Shown piece after piece: positions 58,275-64,000 of a stretch of 64,000 nucleotides of DNA. A program made the translations under genes and the position numbers. A model generated the notes under the pieces. It ran no database searches. It was not told the origin of the DNA and worked only from the letters and a program-made list of their open reading frames with translations. This stretch comes from Tetracentron sinense (lineage: Eukaryota > Streptophyta > Magnoliopsida > Trochodendrales > Trochodendraceae). The number at the start of each line of letters is the position of its first letter. Positions within the stretch are counted from its first letter, which is position 1. Where the stretch lies: NCBI GenBank assembly GCA_015143295.1, contig CM026561.1, forward strand, positions 37,018,875 to 37,082,874. The letters are read 5' to 3'.

Positions 58275-61216
58275 GAGTCGAAATATATGCGTTAGAAGAA
58301 ACGGGATCGAAATCCGACCCTTGGTCTCTAAATGGTGGGACGATGTAGGTTTAGGCCGTAGTATAGTTGTGAAACATGGAATTCGACCGTCTTGGTGCCC
58401 AAATCGGGCATATGGCCTCGGATTTGCTCGAAACCAACCCCAACACTTATGATGTATTGAAATACACGCATTAGAATAAATGAGATTGAAATCCGACCCC
58501 TGGTTTGGAAATGGTGGGACAATGTAGGTTTAGGCCGTAGTATAGTTGTGAAACATGGAATTCGGCCGTTTTGGCACCCAAATCGGGCATACGGCCTCGG
58601 ATTCGCCCGAAACTAACTCCAAGACTTAGGATGTATTGAAATATACGCATTAGAAGAAACGGGATCGAAATCCGACCTCCAGTTTGGAAATTGTGGGAGT
58701 TTGTAGGTTTAGGCCGAAGTATAGTATTCAAAAATGGATTACGGCCGACTCGGCGGCCAAATCGGGCATACGGCCTCGGATTCACTCGAAACCAACTCCA
58801 ACACTTAGGATATATTGAAATACACGCGTTAGAAGAAACAGGAGCGAAATCCGACCCCTGGTTTCGAAATGGTGGGAGTTTGTAGGTTTAGGCCGAAGTA
58901 TAGTATTCAATAATAGATTTCGACCATCTCGACGACCAAATCGGGCATACGGCCTCGGATCGCTCGAAACCAACCTCAACACTTAGGATGTATTGAAATA
59001 TACGTGTTAAAAGAAACGGGATCAAAAACCGACCCCTGTTTTGGAAATGGTGGGAGTTTGTAGGTGTAGGCCGAAGTATAGTATTCAAGAATGGATTCCG
59101 GCTGTCTCGGCACCCAAATCGGGCATACGGCCTCAGATTCCTTTGAAACCAACCTCAACACTTAGGATGTATTGAAATACATGCGTTAGAAGAAACGGGA
59201 TCGAAATCCGACCCCCGGTTTGAAAATGGTGAGACGATGTAGGTTGAGGCCGTAGTATAGTTGTGAAACATGGAATTTGACCGTCTCGGGGCCCAAATCG
59301 GGTATACGGCCTCAGATTCGCTCGAAACCAATCACAATATTTAGGATGTATTAAAATACACACGTTAGAAGAAATGGAATCGAAATCCGACCCCCGGTTT
59401 GGAAATGGTGGGAGTTTGTAGGTTTAGGCAAGTATAGTATTCAAGAATGGATTCCGGCCGTCTCGGCCCCCAAACCAGGCATACGGCATCGGATTCGCTC
59501 GAAACCAACTCCAACACTTAGGATGTATTGAAATACACATGCTAGAAGAAATGTGATTGAAATCCGACCCCCGGTTTCGAAATGGTTGGACGATGTAGGT
59601 TTAGGCCGTAGTATAGTTGTGATACATGGAATTCAGCCGTCTCGGCTCCCAAATCAAGCATACGGCCTCGGATTCGCTCGAAACCAACTCCAACACTTAG
59701 GATGTATTGAAATACATGCATTAGAAGAAACGGAATCAAAATTTGACTCTCGGTTTGGAAATGGTGAGAGTTTGTAGGTTTAGGCCGAAGTATAGTATTC
59801 AATAATGGATTCCGGCCGTCTTGGCGCCTAAATCAGGCATACGGTCTCGGATTCGCTCGAAACCAACTCCAACACTTAGGATGTATTGAAATACATGCAT
59901 TAGAAGAAACGGAATCAAAATTTGACTCTCGGTTTGGAAATGGTGAGAGTTTGTAGGTTTAGGCCGAAGTATAGTATTCAATAATGGATTCCGGCCGTCT
60001 TGGCGCCTAAATCAGGCATACGGTCTCGGATTCGCTCGAAACCAACTCTAACACTTAGGATGTATTGAAATACATACATTAGAATAAACGGGATCGAAAT
60101 CTGACTCCCGGTTTGGAAATGGTGGGACGATGTATATTTAGGCCATAGTATAGTTGTGAAACATGGAATTCGGCCGTCTCGGCACCAAATCGGGCATACG
60201 GCCTCGGATTCCCTCGAAACCAACTCTAACACTTAGGATGTATTAAAATACACACATTAGAAGAAACGGGATCAAAATCCGACCACCGGTTTGGAAATGG
60301 TGGGAATTTGTAGGTTTAGGCCGAAGTATAGTATTCAAGAATGGATTTCGGCCGTCTCCACGCTCAAATCGGGCATACGATATCGGATTCGCTTGAAACT
60401 AACCCCAACACTTAGGATGTATTGAAATACATGCGTTAGAAGAAATGAGATCGAAATCCGACCCCGATTTCGAAATGGTGGGACGATGTAGGTTTAAGCC
60501 GTAGTATAGTTATGAAACATGGAATTCGGCCGTCTCGGCGCCCAAATCGAGCATACATCCTCGGATTCGCTCGAAACCAACCTCAATACTTAGGATGTAT
60601 TGAAATACATACGTTACAAGAAACGGGATCGAAATCCGACCCTCGGTTTCGAAATGGTGGAGTTTGTAGGTTTAGGCCGAAGTATAGTATTCAATAATGG
60701 ATTTCGACCCTCTCGGTGCCCAAAACTGGAATACAGCCTCAGATTCGCTTGAAACCAACTCCAACACTTAGGATGTATTGAAATACACACGTTAGAAGAA
60801 ATGAGATCAAAATCCGACCCCCGATTTCGAAATTGTGGGAGTTTGTAAGTTTAAGCCGAAGTATAGTATTCAAAAATGGAATTCGGCCATCTCGGCACCC
60901 AAATCGGGCATATTGCCTCGGATTCACTTGAAACTAACTCCAACAGTTAGGATGTATTGAAATACACATGTTAGAAGAAATTGGATCAAAATTTGACCCC
61001 CGATTTCGAAATGGTGGGAGTTTGTAGGTTTAGGCCGAAGTATAGTATTCAATAATGGATTTCAACCGTCTTGACGCCGAAATCAAGCATACGGCCTCGG
61101 ATTTGCTTGAAACCAATCCTAACACTTAAGATGCATTGAAAGACATGCATTAGAAGAAACGGGATCGAAATCCGACCCTCGGTTTCGAAATGGTGGGACG
61201 ATGTAGGTTTAGGCCA
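58275..61216 (+). repeat. 179-bp satellite array, about 16.5 units
   Basis: The word ATGTATTGAAATAC recurs at 58451, 58631, 58810, 58988, 59167, 59346, 59523, 59702, 59881, 60060, 60238, 60417, 60595, 60773, 60952 and 61131: spacing 177-180, mostly 179. Unit core: AAACGGGATCGAAATCCGAC, AGGTTTAGGCCG, CCCAAATCGGGCATACGGCC, TCGGATTCGCTCGAAACCAA. Two subtypes differ in the middle: A (GACGATGTAGG, CGTAGTATAGTTGTGAAACA) and B (GAGTTTGTAGG, CGAAGTATAGTATTCAA). Short frames on both strands are repeat artefacts. Confidence 0.95.
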
Positions 61217-61649
61217 ATGTAATACCGAAAACTATTAATATTCTAAGAGGAGTTTGTTTCATTGCATATTTATTAATTATTACATTCTCAAATTTTCTCA
61301 TTTGGAAAAAACATTAATAAATTGTATATTATTGTTTTTTGTAGGAGGGAGCTGGCAGCACACACATATCAGGTTTTCGACCATCGCCAGGAGGGACCTA
61401 GGCGACTACTTTTATATTTTTTTTCCTTTGGGACTATGTGTACGTTTTATGACACTTTTTTATGGGCATGTATATATAATTTTAATCTTAAATGTTTGGG
61501 GCATTTTTTTTATTACATGAATTGTTTATTCTTAATTGGCATTATATATTGCTCATAGGGTAGAATACATGTTTATTGATATTTATATTGCTCACAGGTA
61601 CAAATAATACAGGAAAAAAAACAATTTTTTTGTAAAATAATTTGTTTTT

Positions 61650-62070
61650 TTTTTATCACATTGCAGCGGTTGGACCGCCGTGATTTATTGGACGGTGGTT
61701 GTACCCGCCGTAATATTACAAAACTATTTCACTGCGGTTTGAACCGCCGTGATACATGACACGGCGGGTCAATCCGCCGTGTCATTGGTCATAAATAACG
61801 GCGGTAGAAGTCGCAATTACAAAATTAAGAAAGGACGGCGGTACAAGACGCTATTATATGAAATTGAAGGACGGTGGTTTTTAACCGCAAGGCATTTAGC
61901 GATATAATATGGTGGGTTCATGTAACCGCCGTGCATATCCGTCGCCATAAGATTGCCCGACAATATAATATTTGACCCGTTACCGTACTTCCGTGATACA
62001 TTATGACGGCGGTGATTTAATATATCACGGTGTGTTTGAACTGCCGTCACAAACCTTGAATATTGTAGTG
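61650..62070. repeat. CACTA 3' subterminal repeat region and terminus
   Basis: About a dozen copies of ACGGCGGT, ACCGCCGT, CGGTGGTT in both orientations between 61660 and 62050, the binding-site layout expected at CACTA ends, followed by terminal TATTGTAGTG at 62061-62070. The opposite end is missing. Confidence 0.82.
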
Positions 62071-62761
62071 TTGGCAAATGACGGTATATCAAACATCATC
62101 TTAAATTTTTATTCTTACTTGCAAATCTAATTCTCTTTATTGAAAAACTATGATTATGAGATCATTAGCTACGGAAGATATATCAAATATACTTTTTCAA
62201 ATTTATTCTTAATGCTTACATACTTATTAATCTCTTAATTTTGACTTAACAATGATTATAATATCATTAGCTTAAATAAGTTATATCAAACATTTCTAGA
62301 TCATTTTCCTACGACCAAATGCTTGTGAATGGATCCTTGTATGCCGGAAATACAAATCAAAAGGAATTGATGAACTCTTGATCACAATCTCCTTTTTCCA
62401 AAAAAAAATTTCTTCTCCAAGCAAGAACTCTTTCAAAATCTTAGGTTTTCTCTCTCTAAAGTTCTAAGGCTCTTAGAATGATTAGAAACCTCAATCCCAC
62501 AAATAAAGATCTATTTATAAGGTTTAGAATCCTAATCCCCTTATAATTATTGAAAAAACACCTTTTTGTAGGTTATGCGAGCATGTCGGTCGACCGGTTT
62601 AAGAAACCGTTTGATCGGTTTGGGTATTTTGGCTACTGTTTTGTGATTTCACATTTTGCCCCATAGTGGTCGACCAGTTTGAAATTCCGATCGATCGATT
62701 TGGCCAATGCCTTGCTTTTCTCCTACAGTTTACAACACATGACATTGTTAGCCTAAAGGTT
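62071..62761. other. Flank right of CACTA, no gene seen
   Basis: Contains paired GTCGACCGGTTT, TTGATCGGTTTGG and TCGACCAGTTTG words at 62590-62700, similar in style to palindromic LTR motifs. No coding region. Confidence 0.35.
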
Positions 62762-64000
62762 ACAACCTTGTATAGCCCTGATAATTTTGATGATAACACA
62801 AATAATAAAATGACATTTGTGTTACTAATTTCTTCTTTAAGTTTAAATGAATTTCAGTATATAAGAGCATTAGCAAGCCATTGAAGTCAAAAAGCAAGGA
62901 ATTGACATCTAGTTTGAAAAGGCCACAATCAAGTCAAAGTCAAGATCTACAAAACAAGTCATTCAAGTTAAAGTGAAGATGTAAAATCAAGTCAATTGAT
63001 GATCAACATTTAAGTTTTAAAAAGATCAAAGACCAAGTTGAAGATCACATTTCACTTGGAAGCAATCTTGGAAGATCATGAAGATGAATCCTACATAGAG
63101 GATCCAAGATCAAGATGGAAGTCTCTCAAGAAGGTTTTAAAGCTTTATTTTTATCTTTTGAGATTGCTTAGGAATAATGTAAAAAGTCCTCAAATTTTGA
63201 AAGTTGGATGCTCAAAAGCCTAGATCAACCATAGGTGTCTTAAGACCAAATTGAATATTAATCAAGGACCTTAAATATGGATTTGTATAGGTAAAATCTT
63301 GTTAAAATAATGCCCAATGATCTAACAAATCATTCCTAAAATCAACGTTGAATAAGACAAATTTTCTGATGAAAATCAGAAAATCAGTCGACTGATTTTT
63401 TATGGTGATCAAGATCAGTCGCTTGATTTTTTCTTCAGGTCACTGGAATTAGCCAAGCCAAAACCAGTCAACTGATTTGTGCAGGGTAGCAAAATCAGTC
63501 GCCTAATTTTGCTTTGGACATTCTATTTTTGGTCTGGTTGAAAACCAGATGACTAAGTTGTGATGGGTCACAAAATCAGTCGACTGATTTTGTTGTGACA
63601 AGCATTAAATGCTTCGCAACGACTAGTTTTCAACAACCATTTTGAATTAAATGCACCTCAAATGGCCATAAAATTCACTGGGCTATATATGGAGTTCATT
63701 TATGATTGAAAAACAACTATTGACCAAAACAATAAGTCCAATCATTTACTCTAAGCCTAGATTTTCAAATCCTTTGTGAAGAAACCCTAAATCCCCAAAT
63801 CTGTTTTCTTGAGTTATTCAACTCCAAACCTTGGGAGATTTTTCTAAGAACTTTCTAGTGATCATCCAGTTCATATTAAAGAGCATTCACTGATTGTGAA
63901 TCATTTTTCATCAAGTGTATTTGAAATCAAGAATCGGTGGATTCTTATCCTTGAAGCGGAAAACTTTGTTGAAGACAAGAGAGGGTGTTCTCTTTTGTAA
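62762..64000 (+). mobile_element. Probable LTR (copia-type), cut by window edge
   Basis: Begins near TTTTGATGATAACACAAATA, a phrase common at the start of plant copia LTRs. It has palindromic AAATCAGTCGACTGATTT motifs at 63360-63600, a TATA-like GGGCTATATATGG at about 63680, and CTAAACCC-rich 3' leader-like sequence. Neither boundary nor TSD is proven and no coding region is reached. Confidence 0.45.

Larger units (their letters stand above)
54421..61401 (+). pseudogene. CACTA second gene, Transposase_24 (Ptta/En/Spm) type
   Basis: Starts MDPAGPNGLPPHAES at 54421. Exons inferred at 54421-54716, 54816-55019, 55113-55205, 55296-55403, 55499-55808, 55896-55937 and perhaps 61345-61401. Signature wording: QFLGTITRDPHLLLFDV, WHGLVNYWFSETRMKRSAQN, SKSFARVRDAM, VWIATHQDKNGAPMSKKAGE and a coiled RDQLEDTRALLVTQQ tail. 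Stops at about 54500, 54664, 54875 and in exon 5 show decay. The last join (…ASEQ to EGAGSTHISGF) preserves frame and would create a 5.4-kb intron containing the satellites; this join is inference. In En/Spm such proteins act with TNP2 at subterminal repeats. Confidence 0.75.
49541..62070 (+). mobile_element. Decayed CACTA (En/Spm) transposon
   Basis: Contains both classical genes in order, TNP2-like transposase then a TNPA-side gene, and a right end with dense ACGGCGGT / ACCGCCGT subterminal motifs terminating ...TATTGTAGTG at 62070 (CACTACAATA reading inward), followed by TTG as a possible 3-bp TSD. The left terminus was not found: no matching CACTACAATA occurs upstream, so the 5' end is deleted or disrupted near the repeat array at 48.6-49.5 kb. 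The left coordinate is therefore a guess. About 12.5 kb, expanded by internal satellites. Confidence 0.8.

Noticed and set aside
58328-60927. Many 60-104 codon frames with recurring peptide LRPKPTNSHHFQT
   Set aside because: All are translations of the 179-bp satellite; a period of 179 is not a multiple of three and frames break irregularly.
58275-61216. CRISPR-like array
   Set aside because: Direct repeats without unique spacers, 179-bp units, plant context: a satellite.

Overview
The window is nuclear DNA from a flowering plant, probably a woody eudicot-like genome. It is AT-rich and gene-poor, with introns bounded by GT/AG, plant LTR retrotransposons primed by initiator-Met tRNA, a CACTA (En/Spm) transposon and many MITEs. 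The species cannot be named from the sequence. Only one host gene is convincingly intact: a five-exon cytokinin dehydrogenase (CKX) gene at 16391-18430 (+), encoding 544 residues. Almost everything else is mobile DNA or its debris.

Layout. 1-16.1 kb: intergenic sequence with MITEs, microsatellites, a LINE 3' remnant and a complex of inverted repeats at 11.1-13.2 kb. 16.1-18.75 kb: CKX gene with TATA box and poly(A) signal. 18.95-28.09 kb: a defective gypsy-type LTR element (TSD GGCTC). Its 5' LTR carries two later insertions: another gag-only gypsy element (19207-25892, TSD GTAAG) and a 621-bp hAT-like TIR element (26048-26668). 28345-30537: solo LTR (TSD AAATC). 31.8-35.7 kb: hairpin MITEs and a 291-bp tandem duplication. 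35801-40382: a very young Ty1/copia insertion (LTRs 224/225 identical, TSD CAGAT) that is internally scrambled. Its integrase core and a third copy of its LTR+PBS lie inverted in the middle, and its coding frame has six stops. 40858-42194: solo LTR (TSD CACCC). 43724-44460: MULE-type MITE with 9-bp TSD. 46.8-48.6 kb: decayed gypsy gag and LTR on the minus strand. 48.6-49.4 kb: roughly 145-bp tandem array. About 49.5-62.07 kb: a decayed CACTA element with a TNP2-like transposase pseudogene, a second En/Spm-type pseudogene (Transposase_24), a 91-bp minisatellite, and about 16.5 units of a 179-bp satellite apparently inside the last intron. It ends in ACGGCGGT-type subterminal repeats and a terminal TAGTG. 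62.8-64 kb: probable start of a further LTR, running off the window.

No genes form a functional operon or pathway here. CKX acts alone in cytokinin catabolism. The rest is a layered insertion history: gypsy-like host element, then gypsy and hAT inside it, then the recent copia. The most interesting objects are the rearranged copia, whose transcript would fold into an LTR hairpin against its own family, and the 179-bp two-subtype satellite carried in the CACTA element.
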